From Nocardia sputorum (GTDB lineage: Bacteria; Actinomycetota; Actinomycetes; Mycobacteriales; Mycobacteriaceae): a DNA stretch of 64,000 bases. Positions within the stretch are counted from its first letter, which is position 1; the number at the start of each line of letters is the position of its first letter. A program made the translations under genes and the position numbers. The DNA lies in contig NZ_AP026978.1 in assembly GCF_027924405.1 (NCBI RefSeq), positions 5,704,001 to 5,768,000 on the forward strand, given 5' to 3'. This document shows positions 51,559 to 59,434 of the stretch, one piece after another. The notes beneath the pieces were generated by a model. The model made no database searches. It saw only the letters and a list, made by a program, of their open reading frames with translations, and was not told where the DNA came from.

Positions 51559-52695
51559 ATGAGCACCATCAAGCCCTTCCGGGTCGACATTCCGCAGACG
51601 CAGCTCGACGATCTGGCCGACCGTCTGCGCCGCTCCCTGTGGCCGAGCGAACTGCCCGGCGTCGGCGACTCCTATGGGGTGCCCGAGGGCCGGGTGCGCG
51701 GCCTGGCACAATACTGGCTGGAGACCTTCGACTGGCGGGCGCTCGAGGCGAAGCTGAACGCCTACCCGCAGTTCACCACCGAGATCGATGGCGAGAACAT
51801 CTACTTTCTGCACATCCGGTCAGCTCGCGCGGACGCGCTGCCGGTGGTCCTGACCCACGGCTGGCCCGGCTCGGTGCTCGAGTTCCTCGACGTCATCGAG
51901 TCGCTTACCGCGCCGGAGTCGCCTGCGGAGCCCGCCTTCCACCTGGTGATTCCGGCGCTGCCCGGCATGGGCTTCTCCGGCCCGACGCACAGCACCGGCT
52001 GGACCATGCGTCGCGTCGCCAAGGCCTGGATCGAGCTGATGGATCGGCTCGGTTACCAGCGCTTCGGTGCGATCGGCAACGACGGCGGCTCGATGGTCTC
52101 CCCGGAGATCGGTCGGCTGGCACCGGACCGGGTGGTGGGTGTCCATGTGACACAGCTGTTTTCGTTCCCGTCCGGCGATCCGGCCGAGTTCGTCGACCTC
52201 TCGCCGGAGGATCTGGCGGCGCTCGAACACCTGAAGTGGTTCCAGGACAACAAGATGGCCTTCAACATCCTGTGCAGCCAGCAGCCGCAGACGCTGGCCT
52301 ACGCGCTCTCCGATTCGCCGATCGGCCTGCTGGGTTGGAACGCACAGCTTTTCGGAGAGAGTCTGGACGCCGATTTCGTCATCGGCAACGTCGCCCTCTA
52401 CTGGCTGACCGGCACCGCGGCCTCCTCGCTCCGGTACTACTACGAGGAGGCGCACAGCACCGACCGCCCGACCGGCTCGACCACGACCCCCACCGCGCTT
52501 GCCATGTTCAAGGGCGACTTCCAGTCGATCCGCCGGTTCGCCGAGCGTGACCACAGCAACATCGTCAGCTGGAACTCCTACGACGCAGGCTCGGCGATCG
52601 GCGGTCCGAACGATGCCGCAGGCCACTTCGCCGCACACGAGGCACCCGAACTGCTCGTCGGCGACATCCGGCGGTTCTTCGCCCAAGTCGGCTGA
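51559..52695 (+). CDS. Epoxide hydrolase (EHN-type alpha/beta hydrolase)
   Basis: The 378-residue enzyme has the epoxide-hydrolase N-terminal domain (FRVDIPQTQLDDLADRLRRS), the oxyanion-hole loop VVLTHGWPGSVLEF, the nucleophile Asp in AIGNDGGSMVSPEIG and the catalytic-His region AAGHFAAHEAPELL. It opens epoxides to diols in the cytosol. Similar enzymes are juvenile-hormone/microsomal-type and limonene-independent hydrolases; substrate unknown. The ATG at 51559 has GAAGGAG at 51546-51552. A large inverted repeat just upstream implies tight control. Confidence 0.93.
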   Translation: MSTIKPFRVDIPQTQLDDLADRLRRSLWPSELPGVGDSYGVPEGRVRGLAQYWLETFDWRALEAKLNAYPQFTTEIDGENIYFLHIRSARADALPVVLTHGWPGSVLEFLDVIESLTAPESPAEPAFHLVIPALPGMGFSGPTHSTGWTMRRVAKAWIELMDRLGYQRFGAIGNDGGSMVSPEIGRLAPDRVVGVHVTQLFSFPSGDPAEFVDLSPEDLAALEHLKWFQDNKMAFNILCSQQPQTLAYALSDSPIGLLGWNAQLFGESLDADFVIGNVALYWLTGTAASSLRYYYEEAHSTDRPTGSTTTPTALAMFKGDFQSIRRFAERDHSNIVSWNSYDAGSAIGGPNDAAGHFAAHEAPELLVGDIRRFFAQVG

Positions 52696-52745
52696 AGTCC
52701 GGCCGCGCTCCGAGGGCTGTCACCGGATCGGGTTTGCGTGGTTCC

Positions 52746-52783
52746 GCGAATCCAGTGAGCCGACTTCGGTTCACTGGATTCGC
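52746..52783. terminator. Bidirectional terminator between epoxide hydrolase and barstar genes
   Basis: A 13-bp perfect stem (GCGAATCCAGTGA with TCACTGGATTCGC) continues into a G-U pair and CCGA/TCGG, giving an almost unbroken 18-bp hairpin with a two-base loop. It lies between two convergent genes, 51 bases after one and 4 before the end of the other. Confidence 0.85.
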
Positions 52784-52786
52784 CCA

Positions 52787-53077
52787 TTAGACGAAACGCA
52801 CTGTGAGCCTTTTGTCCACCGGGTTCGACTCGTCCTGCTCGGCGGCTCTGATCAGCACGGAAGCGATCGCTTCGAAAGATTCGACGCCCATCAGTTCTCT
52901 GCTGATACCGGAGTTCTCCCAGACGATCTCGACCGGGCGTTCGACGTCCGTGGACAGGCGGTCCCACAGAGCGTTCAGGTTGTGCCCGTAGTACGGGCCG
53001 AAGTCCAGGGGTGCCCACAGAGCGTGGTGCAGGTCCGCATGGATCCGGATCCGTGTTCCATCGATGGTGACGCGCAT
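52787..53077 (-). CDS. Barstar-family protein without adjacent RNase
   Basis: The 96-residue protein matches barstar: RVTIDGTRIRIHADLHHALW at the start, PLDFGPYYGHNLNALWDRLS (the barnase-binding helix region) and the terminal DKRLTVRFV strand. Barstar inhibits guanyl-specific ribonucleases such as barnase. No RNase gene is seen next to it, so it may be an orphan immunity protein guarding against toxins from others, or it may serve a distant RNase. It lies alone between terminators. Confidence 0.88.
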   Translation of the reverse strand: MRVTIDGTRIRIHADLHHALWAPLDFGPYYGHNLNALWDRLSTDVERPVEIVWENSGISRELMGVESFEAIASVLIRAAEQDESNPVDKRLTVRFV

Positions 53078-53165
53078 GGTGTTGCTTCCAGTTCGACAGT
53101 TGGATGAAGGAGCCAGTGCGGCACTCTATGTCGTTTGGATGGCAGCTTCGAGCGGGCGAAAGACA

Positions 53166-53238
53166 GACGTTCGGGCGGCCCATACACCTCGACGGCCCGA
53201 AAAGGGCCTGAGGTGCGTTCCAGGACCGCCCGAACGTC
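53166..53238 (-). terminator. Compound hairpin downstream of fadE25
   Basis: An outer 13-bp perfect inverted repeat (GACGTTCGGGCGG and its complement) encloses an inner stem-loop at 53185-53215 (CACCTC, GGCCC, loop GAAAA, GGGCC, GAGGTG). It lies 11 bases after the fadE25 stop in transcript direction and probably terminates that mRNA. Confidence 0.75.
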
Positions 53239-53248
53239 TACCGAAACA

Positions 53249-54406
53249 TCACTTGAGCAGCGCGCGCGACATCACCAGGCGCTGGATCTGGTTGGTGCCC
53301 TCGTAGATCTGGGTGATCTTCGCGTCGCGCATCATGCGCTCCACCGGGAAGTCGGTGGTGTAGCCGGCGCCGCCGAACAGCTGGACGGCGTTGGTGGTGA
53401 CCTCCATGGCGACGTCGGAGGCGAAGCACTTGGCGGCGGCGGAGATGAAGCCGAGGTTCTGCTCGCCGCGCTCGGCGCGGGCGGCCGAGGTGTAGACCAT
53501 GAGGCGAGCGGCCTCGATCTTCATCGCCATGTCGGCGAGCATGAACTGGGTGTTCTGGAAGTCGGCGATCGACTTGCCGAACTGCTTGCGGTCCTTGGTG
53601 TAGGCGATGGCCGCGTCCAGCGCGCCCTGAGCCAGGCCGACGGCCTGCGCGCCGATGGTGGGGCGGGTGTGGTCGAGGGTCTGCAGCGCGGTCTTGAAGC
53701 CGGTGCCCGGCGCGCCGATCATGCGGTCACCCGGCACCCGGCAGTTCTCGAAGTACAGCTCGGCGGTGGGCGAGCCCTTGATGCCGAGCTTGTGCTCCAG
53801 CGGGCCGACCACGAAGCCCTCGTCGTCCTTGTGCACCATGAACGCCGAGATGCCGTTGGCGCCCTTCTCCGCGTCGGTCACCGCCATCACGGTGTACCAG
53901 GACGACTTGCCGCCGTTGGTGATCCAGCATTTGGAGCCGTTGATGATCCAGTCGTCGCCATCCTGCTTGGCCCGGGTGCGCATGCCGGCCGCGTCGGAGC
54001 CGGCCTCGCGCTCCGACAGCGCGTAGGAGGCCATCTCACCGTTGACGATGTCCGGCAGCACCTTCTGCTTCAGCTCCTCGGAACCGTTCAGGATCAGGCC
54101 CATGGTGCCGAGCTTGTTGACGGCGGGGATCAGCGAAGACGACCCGCAGACGCGCGCGACCTCTTCGATGACGATGCAGGTGGCCACCGAGTCCGCGCCC
54201 TGGCCGCTGTAGGCCTCGGGCACGTGCACGGCGTTGAAGCCGGAGGCGTTGAGCGCGGTCAGCGCCTCCTCCGGGAAGCGGGAGTTGCCGTCGACGTCCT
54301 TGGCGTGCGGGGCGATCTCCTTCTCCGCGAGAGCGCGGATCGCTTCGCGCAGCTCATCGTGGAAGTCCTCGAGCTTGAACAGGTCGAAATCGGGGTTTCC
54401 CGCCAT
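53249..54406 (-). CDS. fadE25: Acyl-CoA dehydrogenase (FadE25-like)
   Basis: The 385-residue flavoenzyme has ASYALSEREAGSDAAGMRTR (FAD/substrate signature), KCWITNGGKSSWYTVMAVTD, and the C-terminal QLFGGAGYTTDFPVERMMRD with catalytic Glu in IYEGTNQIQR. Its order relative to purE, purK and GtrA matches that of mycobacterial fadE25, supporting the name. It oxidises acyl-CoA thioesters, probably short or branched. Two copies of a palindrome lie between its start and the TetR gene, so expression is probably repressor-controlled. Confidence 0.92.
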   Translation of the reverse strand: MAGNPDFDLFKLEDFHDELREAIRALAEKEIAPHAKDVDGNSRFPEEALTALNASGFNAVHVPEAYSGQGADSVATCIVIEEVARVCGSSSLIPAVNKLGTMGLILNGSEELKQKVLPDIVNGEMASYALSEREAGSDAAGMRTRAKQDGDDWIINGSKCWITNGGKSSWYTVMAVTDAEKGANGISAFMVHKDDEGFVVGPLEHKLGIKGSPTAELYFENCRVPGDRMIGAPGTGFKTALQTLDHTRPTIGAQAVGLAQGALDAAIAYTKDRKQFGKSIADFQNTQFMLADMAMKIEAARLMVYTSAARAERGEQNLGFISAAAKCFASDVAMEVTTNAVQLFGGAGYTTDFPVERMMRDAKITQIYEGTNQIQRLVMSRALLK

Positions 54407-54468
54407 CGGGCTTCACTCCTGGTCGTCGGTGGTCGGCGCCGCTTTCCCTCGAACGAAAGCAGCACATC

Positions 54469-54482
54469 GGCACTCAGTGCCA
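54469..54482. promoter_or_regulatory. Palindromic operator 1 before fadE25
   Basis: GGCACTCAGTGCCA centred on CACT-C-AGTG lies 63 bases upstream of the fadE25 start. A near-identical site follows at 54535-54548. Both lie between fadE25 and the TetR gene. Confidence 0.6.
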
Positions 54483-54534
54483 TCTAACCGTCGAGTATAC
54501 CCACATGGACGGCAATCACGTGGGGAGATGATGT

Positions 54535-54548
54535 GGCACTCAGTGTCA
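54535..54548. promoter_or_regulatory. Palindromic operator 2 before fadE25
   Basis: GGCACTCAGTGTCA differs from the site at 54469-54482 at one base. The centres are 66 bases apart, about six turns of DNA, which would allow co-operative binding on one face. Confidence 0.6.
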
Positions 54549-54571
54549 GATCGGTCGCACTCCGGGTCAGC

Positions 54572-55258
54572 TCACAGGGTACCGAGCTTTCGAACCAGCA
54601 AGTCCGCGATCTGCCTGGGCGGGGCGTCGCGCGGGAACACCGCGACGACCAGCTCGTCGGGATTCACGGCACGGCCCGCGCCGCGCGGGATCGCGGCCAG
54701 CTCCACCCGCAGGTCGGCGGCGCCCGCGTCCGACTCGCCGCGCACCATCCGGCGCAGCAGGTAGTTGTGCGTCGCGGTCACGGCGGCGGCGAACTGCACC
54801 CGCGCCAGGTCGGGGGCGTCGGGCAGCCGCTCGCGCAGGTAGTCGGTGAACAACCGCTCGTAGCGGAACACCGTGACGATCTCGCGCTCCCGCAGCGCGG
54901 GCACCCGCCGCACCACCTGATACCGCCGCGCCGCGATCTCCCGCCACTGCGTGAAACGCTCGAAGACCTGCACCACCGCCGCGCACACCGCCTCCCACGG
55001 GTCGTCGGCCGACGCGGCCAGGAACTCCGCCGCTTGCGCCAGCTGCGACTCGTGGTCGGCGAAGATCACATCCTCTTTCGACCGGAACTGCCGGAAGAAC
55101 GTCCGCCGGGAGATCCCCGCCGCTTCCGCGATCTCGTCCACCGTCGTCGCCTCGTACCCCTTCTCGGCGAACAACCGCAGCGCCTGATCCACCACCGTCA
55201 GTCGAAAGTGCGCGGTGTCGTCGTCTCCCCGCGTCCGAGCGATATCCCCTGTAGTCAC
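54572..55258 (-). CDS. TetR-family transcriptional regulator
   Basis: The 228-residue protein has a TetR helix-turn-helix at about 25-70: VDQALRLFAEKGYEATTVDE, AAGISRRTFFRQFRSKEDVI. The rest is a ligand-binding helical domain. It lies upstream of fadE25 on the same strand with 165 bases between, which hold two copies of a palindrome. It is therefore a likely repressor of fadE25, with an acyl-CoA as inducer. The extended N-terminus has DIARTRGDDDTAHF before the conserved part. Confidence 0.92.
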   Translation of the reverse strand: MTTGDIARTRGDDDTAHFRLTVVDQALRLFAEKGYEATTVDEIAEAAGISRRTFFRQFRSKEDVIFADHESQLAQAAEFLAASADDPWEAVCAAVVQVFERFTQWREIAARRYQVVRRVPALREREIVTVFRYERLFTDYLRERLPDAPDLARVQFAAAVTATHNYLLRRMVRGESDAGAADLRVELAAIPRGAGRAVNPDELVVAVFPRDAPPRQIADLLVRKLGTL

Positions 55259-55419
55259 GACCTCACACCGTAGTCAGCGGCCGGGAGAGCGAATCCCCCA
55301 CACCGGGACCTTCTGAGTCCGACGAAGCCGGGACCGTGCGACCGCCGATGCCGGGCAGGGTCGATAGACGCACTTCAGGGCCGTCGATCCGGTATCGGTC
55401 AGACGGCCCTCGGAGTGCT

Positions 55420-56460
55420 TCAGCTGCTCAGCGCTGCCGGGGCGCCATCCGCCGGTGCGGTTCGCAATCCCGCCGAGCCGATGGCGGCGCGACGCGCACG
55501 CAGACCGCTGACCAGGCACAATGTGACGCCGAGCGTGAGCCAGGCGAGCAGGACGAGCACGGCGTGGGTTGCCCCGTGGCCGTCGAAGAAGGCGGTCGAG
55601 CGCAGCAACCGGCCACCAGCGCCGGGCGGCAGCGCCTGGCCGAGCGCGCCGGACCAGCCCGGCAGCATCTCGGGTGCGGTCGCCGTGCCCGAGAGGGGGT
55701 TGCCGATGAGCATCATCACCACGGCGCCGATCCCGATCCCGGCGTAGCCGAGCAGCGCCTCCAGCCCGAGGACGGTCAGCGCGGTGGCCGCGATGGACAG
55801 GCCGACGGCGCCGGTGTTGGCGAGGTAGGAACCGCTCAGCGAGCCGAGCCAGAACTGCAGGATCGCGGTCACGGCCAGGCCGCCGGTGAGCGCGAAGGCC
55901 AGCGCCCCGATGACCCGGCGGAATGTGCCGCGAACAAGCCGGGTCAGCAGCACCGCGGCCAGCAGACCACCCATGACCAGGGGCAAGGCGCCCGCGGACA
56001 AGCCTGCGCCGCGCGGATCGTCGGCGGGCAGAGCGACGAGGTCGCGGACCGCCGTGCCGGACGTCCCCGGCTGCCCCAGGCCGGTCGCGACGCCCTGCAA
56101 GGTCTGAGCGACCGCGGGTCCTGCGGCGGAAGCGACGACGACCTGCGGGGCGCCGGAGCTGAGATCGATGGCCCCGTACACCTTCCGGTCGCGGATGAGT
56201 CGTTCCGCCGCCGCTGTGTCGGCTACCTCGCTGATCTCGAAGCCGCCAGGGAGGCGTTGATCGAGTGCGGTGCGCAGTTGCGCGACCGCGGGGCTCGGCC
56301 CCGCGACCGCGATCGGCACATCGTGGACCGACGACCGCACCGACGGCCAGGCGAAGGCGATGAGCAGCACGCTGACGAGCGCCGTGAGCAGCACGACTGC
56401 CCCGGCCACCGTCGGCCGGCGCGACGGAAACGGATCGGCGAGCGGCGCCCGCGTGGTCAT
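55420..56460 (-). CDS. ABC-2/YhgE-type membrane protein
   Basis: The 346-residue protein has an N-terminal transmembrane helix (AGAVVLLTALVSVLLIAFAW), an extracytoplasmic domain of about 120 residues (VPIAVAGPSPAVAQLRTALD) and five further helices (LPLVMGGLLAAVLLTRLV and others). This plan (one helix, exposed domain, five helices) fits the ABC-2 permease/YhgE-Pip group; no ATPase gene adjoins. It follows the ECF41 sigma gene by 27 bases and is probably in its operon. Confidence 0.75.
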   Translation of the reverse strand: MTTRAPLADPFPSRRPTVAGAVVLLTALVSVLLIAFAWPSVRSSVHDVPIAVAGPSPAVAQLRTALDQRLPGGFEISEVADTAAAERLIRDRKVYGAIDLSSGAPQVVVASAAGPAVAQTLQGVATGLGQPGTSGTAVRDLVALPADDPRGAGLSAGALPLVMGGLLAAVLLTRLVRGTFRRVIGALAFALTGGLAVTAILQFWLGSLSGSYLANTGAVGLSIAATALTVLGLEALLGYAGIGIGAVVMMLIGNPLSGTATAPEMLPGWSGALGQALPPGAGGRLLRSTAFFDGHGATHAVLVLLAWLTLGVTLCLVSGLRARRAAIGSAGLRTAPADGAPAALSS

Positions 56461-56487
56461 GTTCTCTCCTCGAGCAGTGGGGCCGAC

Positions 56488-57447
56488 TCAGCGCAAGGTC
56501 AGCGGGGTTTCGGAGTCGACGTGGGTCAGTTTCTGCGGGTTGCGCACGTAGTAGATGCCGGTGATGCGGGTGTCCTCCACGCGCATCGCGAGCACGCCGT
56601 CGAGTTCCCCGTCCATGTGCAGCGCCAGCGCGGGGCTGCCGTTGACCGTGGTCGGCTCGACGGTGAGCGCGACGTCGTTCTTGGTGAGGCCGCCGACGAT
56701 GAACCGGGCCACCTTGTCGGCGCCGGCGACCGGCCGGGGCGTGGCCTGCTTGATGCCGCCGCCGTCACTGATGGCGACGACGTCCGGGGCGAGCACGTCG
56801 AGCAAACCCTGCACATCCCGTGTCTCGAGCGCGCGCCGGAACGCCTCGGCCGCCGCCTCGGCCTGGCGCGCGGTGACCGAGCGGCGGGGGCGGCGGGCGT
56901 CGACGTGGCGGCGGGCGCGGTGCGCGATCTGGTGGACGGCCGCTGGGGTCTTGTCGACCGCGGCCGCGATCTCGTCGTAGCCGAATCCGAAGGCTTCGCG
57001 CAGCACGAACACCGCCCGTTCGGTCGGGGTCAAAGTCTCGAGCACGAGCATCAGCGCCATCGACACGCTCTCGGCGAGTTCGACGTCGGCGGCCACGTCC
57101 GGAGTGGTGAGCAGCGGTTCCGGCAGCCAGGAGCCCACGTAGGCCTCCCTGCGGCGCTTCATCGAGCGCAACCGGTTGAGCGCTTGCCGGGTGGCGATCC
57201 GGACCAGATAGGCGCGCGGCTCGGTGACGTGCGCCGCGTCGACGCCGACCCAGCGCAACCAGGTTTCCTGCAAGACGTCGTCGGCGTCGGCCGCCGATCC
57301 GAGCATCTCGTAGGCGACCGTGAAGAGAAGGTTGCGATGGGCGAGGAACGTCTCGGTCGCCTCGGCCGTGGCATGGTCGCCGCTGTCCCGGCTGTCCGCC
57401 TCGCGGTCGGTCGACCGTTGTCCATCGGTGCCACTGGTTGGTTCCAT
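56488..57447 (-). CDS. ECF41-group RNA polymerase sigma factor with SnoaL-like C-terminus
   Basis: The 319-residue sigma factor has sigma-2 (TFLAHRNLLFTVAYEMLGSA, then DADDVLQETWLRW) and sigma-4 (LTPTERAVFVLREAFGFGYD, EIAAAVDKTPAAVHQIAHRA) separated by the ECF41 linker WLPEP (107-111). The long C-terminal NTF2/SnoaL-like domain contains ISDGGGIK and NPQKL, the two motifs typical of ECF41. In this group the extension controls activity and there is no classical anti-sigma factor. The partner is usually a redox enzyme gene next to it, as here (57600-58799). GAGGAC precedes the ATG. Confidence 0.94.
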   Translation of the reverse strand: MEPTSGTDGQRSTDREADSRDSGDHATAEATETFLAHRNLLFTVAYEMLGSAADADDVLQETWLRWVGVDAAHVTEPRAYLVRIATRQALNRLRSMKRRREAYVGSWLPEPLLTTPDVAADVELAESVSMALMLVLETLTPTERAVFVLREAFGFGYDEIAAAVDKTPAAVHQIAHRARRHVDARRPRRSVTARQAEAAAEAFRRALETRDVQGLLDVLAPDVVAISDGGGIKQATPRPVAGADKVARFIVGGLTKNDVALTVEPTTVNGSPALALHMDGELDGVLAMRVEDTRITGIYYVRNPQKLTHVDSETPLTLR

Positions 57448-57599
57448 GAGGTCCTCTTCTGTAGACGTTCGATCCGATTCGTGGGCGCACAGCGCACCCC
57501 GGACGACATGCGCCCCCGTTCGCGAGATCGCGCGAGTGGGGCAGCGGCACGACGCTGCCCCAGCCTGCGCAGCCGCCGCGACCACTCGAATGGCGGTTT

Positions 57600-58799
57600 C
57601 TACACCACCCGTTCGGCGACGACCGGCGCGCCGACGCCCTGTGCCTGCAACAGCTGCGGCCGGTGCTTGCCGTCCTTGGGCCAGTGGTGCGACCCGGGCT
57701 TGCGCGCTTCGTTCACCAGATGCTTGACGCTGGAGGCGCAGGCGAACTCCTTGAGCTTCGTGCCCGCGAGCCCACTGAAATACAGCGGCATCGCGGTGTC
57801 GTCCTTGCGGCCGAGCTGGAAGATCCCGGCATCCCGGCCGAAGCTGAGGCACATCGCGGGGAACGACAGGTCGACCGGCGCGGGCTGCGCACCCGCGATC
57901 CGGTTCAGCACCGTGTCGGCGGCATGGGCCCCGAGGCAGCCCGCGGCGTAGGCGCTCATCCGGAACGGCAGGTCTGATGGCGCCGCCGAATCTCCCGCCG
58001 CGACGATGCGGTCGTCGTCGACGCTGGTCAGGGTTTCGTCGGTGAGCAGGCGCCCGGCGGTGTCGGTGCGCAGCCCGCTGCGGGCGGCCAGATCGGGCAC
58101 ACCGAAACCCGCCGTCCAGATGGTGACCCGACTCGCCAACGTGCGACCGTCACCGAGCTCGACGGCCTCCGGTGTCACCGCCGTGACCGCCGCGTCAGGG
58201 CCTTCCACCAGGGTGACCCCCAGTTTGACGAGGTATTTGCGGGCGGTACGCCGGGCCCGGGGGTGCAGGTACGGACCGACGACCGCGCCGCAGACCAACG
58301 TGACGGCGCGGCCCTGTTCCGCCAGCTCCGCGGCAGTCTCGATACCGGTGGGCCCACCTCCGACGACCGTCACCGCAGCCGACAGCGGTGTGTCGTCGAG
58401 CACCGACCGCAACCGTCGCGCCGCCTCCAAAGTGGCGATGGGGTAAGCGAACTCGTCCGCACCCGGCACCCGCGAAGCCGCGCTGCCGCTGCCCACCGCG
58501 TAGATCAGATAGTCGTAGGCGATCGCACCGCCGTCGGCCAGCGTCACGCTGCGCTCCGCCGCGTCGATCCGCGTCACGCTGTCGACCACCAGCCGCACCC
58601 CCTCGGCCAGAACTTCCTGATAGTCGACCACCGCGTCATGGGTCCCGCCGACCAGCTGGTGCAGCCGCAGCCGCGGAACGAACGCCGAGCGCGGATTGAT
58701 CACCGTCACCCGCACGTCCGCACGCTGGGTCAGGCGATTGGCCGCCATCACCCCGGCATATCCGCCGCCGATCACAACCACATCGATCTTCTCGCTCAT
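57600..58799 (-). CDS. NAD(P)/FAD-dependent oxidoreductase, ECF41 partner
   Basis: The 399-residue flavoprotein has the FAD fingerprint VVVIGGGYAGVMAANRL at its start, a second nucleotide-binding loop TVVGGGPTGIETAAELAEQG (about 155) and the FAD-binding DDRIVAAGDSAAPSD. It is of the NDH-2/pyridine-nucleotide-disulfide type and probably oxidises NAD(P)H; electron acceptor unknown. The ATG at 58799 (MSEKIDV) begins the fold. It is upstream of the sigma gene, with 152 bases between. A TGTCACA/CGTA promoter lies before it. Confidence 0.9.
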   Translation of the reverse strand: MSEKIDVVVIGGGYAGVMAANRLTQRADVRVTVINPRSAFVPRLRLHQLVGGTHDAVVDYQEVLAEGVRLVVDSVTRIDAAERSVTLADGGAIAYDYLIYAVGSGSAASRVPGADEFAYPIATLEAARRLRSVLDDTPLSAAVTVVGGGPTGIETAAELAEQGRAVTLVCGAVVGPYLHPRARRTARKYLVKLGVTLVEGPDAAVTAVTPEAVELGDGRTLASRVTIWTAGFGVPDLAARSGLRTDTAGRLLTDETLTSVDDDRIVAAGDSAAPSDLPFRMSAYAAGCLGAHAADTVLNRIAGAQPAPVDLSFPAMCLSFGRDAGIFQLGRKDDTAMPLYFSGLAGTKLKEFACASSVKHLVNEARKPGSHHWPKDGKHRPQLLQAQGVGAPVVAERVV

Positions 58800-58844
58800 G
58801 GTGTCTCCTTCGCTCCGAAAGGCTCGAGCACAAGACACCGCGGC

Positions 58845-58870
58845 TACGAACTTCCTGACACGTTGTGACA
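58845..58870 (-). promoter_or_regulatory. ECF41-type promoter for the oxidoreductase
   Basis: On the minus strand TGTCACA (58864-58870) is followed after 15 bases by CGTA (58845-58848). This matches the published ECF41 -35 (TGTCACA) with a -10 close to CGTC. The start codon of the oxidoreductase is about 45 bases downstream. Confidence 0.65.
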
Positions 58871-58925
58871 CAGATCACTTTCCCGAGTTGGCTCGCGGAA
58901 TGCGGACGGCTGCATGCGAGCCTGT

Positions 58926-58961
58926 TTCGAATATTTCGAATGCTTCGTATACTTCGATAAG
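58926..58961. repeat. Four 9-bp direct repeats before the HTH/PIN module
   Basis: TTCGAATAT, TTCGAATGC, TTCGTATAC and TTCGATAAG follow each other at 58926, 58935, 58944 and 58953 with exact 9-base spacing, directly before the ribosome-binding site. The array would place TTCG boxes on nearly one turn of helix, like iterons for an autoregulator. Confidence 0.7.
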
Positions 58962-58970
58962 GAGGTGATC
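58959..58970 (+). promoter_or_regulatory. Extended Shine-Dalgarno of the antitoxin gene
   Basis: AAGGAGGTGATC is a near-perfect anti-16S match and fixes the start as GTG at 58974 rather than the upstream ATG at 58914. Confidence 0.85.
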
Positions 58971-58973
58971 AGT

Positions 58974-59432
58974 GTGGCAAACATTCGCGATGCGAAGCGC
59001 ACCGAACCGGGAGCGATCGATGCAGACGTCGCAGCTCGCGCGATGCGGCGGATCAAGGACTATCTGATGCGGCACCCCGGCGAGCAGACCATTCAGGTCG
59101 CCCCCGAGCATCCAGGCGACGACGCTTTGGTGTTGCCCCGACAGGCCGTCAGCTTGTTGGCATTCATCCTGGCGCAGGCGGCGGAAGGACGCGGTGTCAC
59201 CGTGGTGCCCTCCCATGCCGAACTCACCACGCAGCAGGCGGCGGACATGCTGAACGTATCGCGCCCTTACGTCGTGACACTGTTGGAAACAGGCGAGATT
59301 CCCTTTCGTCGAGTAGGCCGTCATCGCCGGATCCGATACGACGACTTGAAGCAATACCAGCGGCGAGCCGAGGTCAAGAGTCGAGCCGCGATGGACGAGT
59401 TGGCGCAACTCGGCCAGGACCTCGGCATCTGA
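58974..59432 (+). CDS. Antitoxin with excisionase-type HTH
   Basis: The 152-residue protein ends in a MerR/excisionase-like helix-turn-helix (about 84-130): LTTQQAADMLNVSRPYVVTL, TGEIPFRRVGRHRRIRYDD. The first half (about 1-80) is a helical dimerisation region with LVLPRQAVSLLAFILAQAAE. In PIN modules of this type the HTH protein neutralises the toxin and represses the promoter. It lies two bases before the PIN gene. The 9-bp repeats upstream are likely operators. The module breaks the fadE25-purE region found intact in mycobacteria. Confidence 0.87.
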   Translation: MANIRDAKRTEPGAIDADVAARAMRRIKDYLMRHPGEQTIQVAPEHPGDDALVLPRQAVSLLAFILAQAAEGRGVTVVPSHAELTTQQAADMLNVSRPYVVTLLETGEIPFRRVGRHRRIRYDDLKQYQRRAEVKSRAAMDELAQLGQDLGI

Positions 59433-59434
59433 CC

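Noticed and set aside
52578..53183. Minus-strand 201-codon frame covering the barstar gene and the terminator
   Set aside because: It reads through a strong hairpin and overlaps barstar, which is clearly the true frame.
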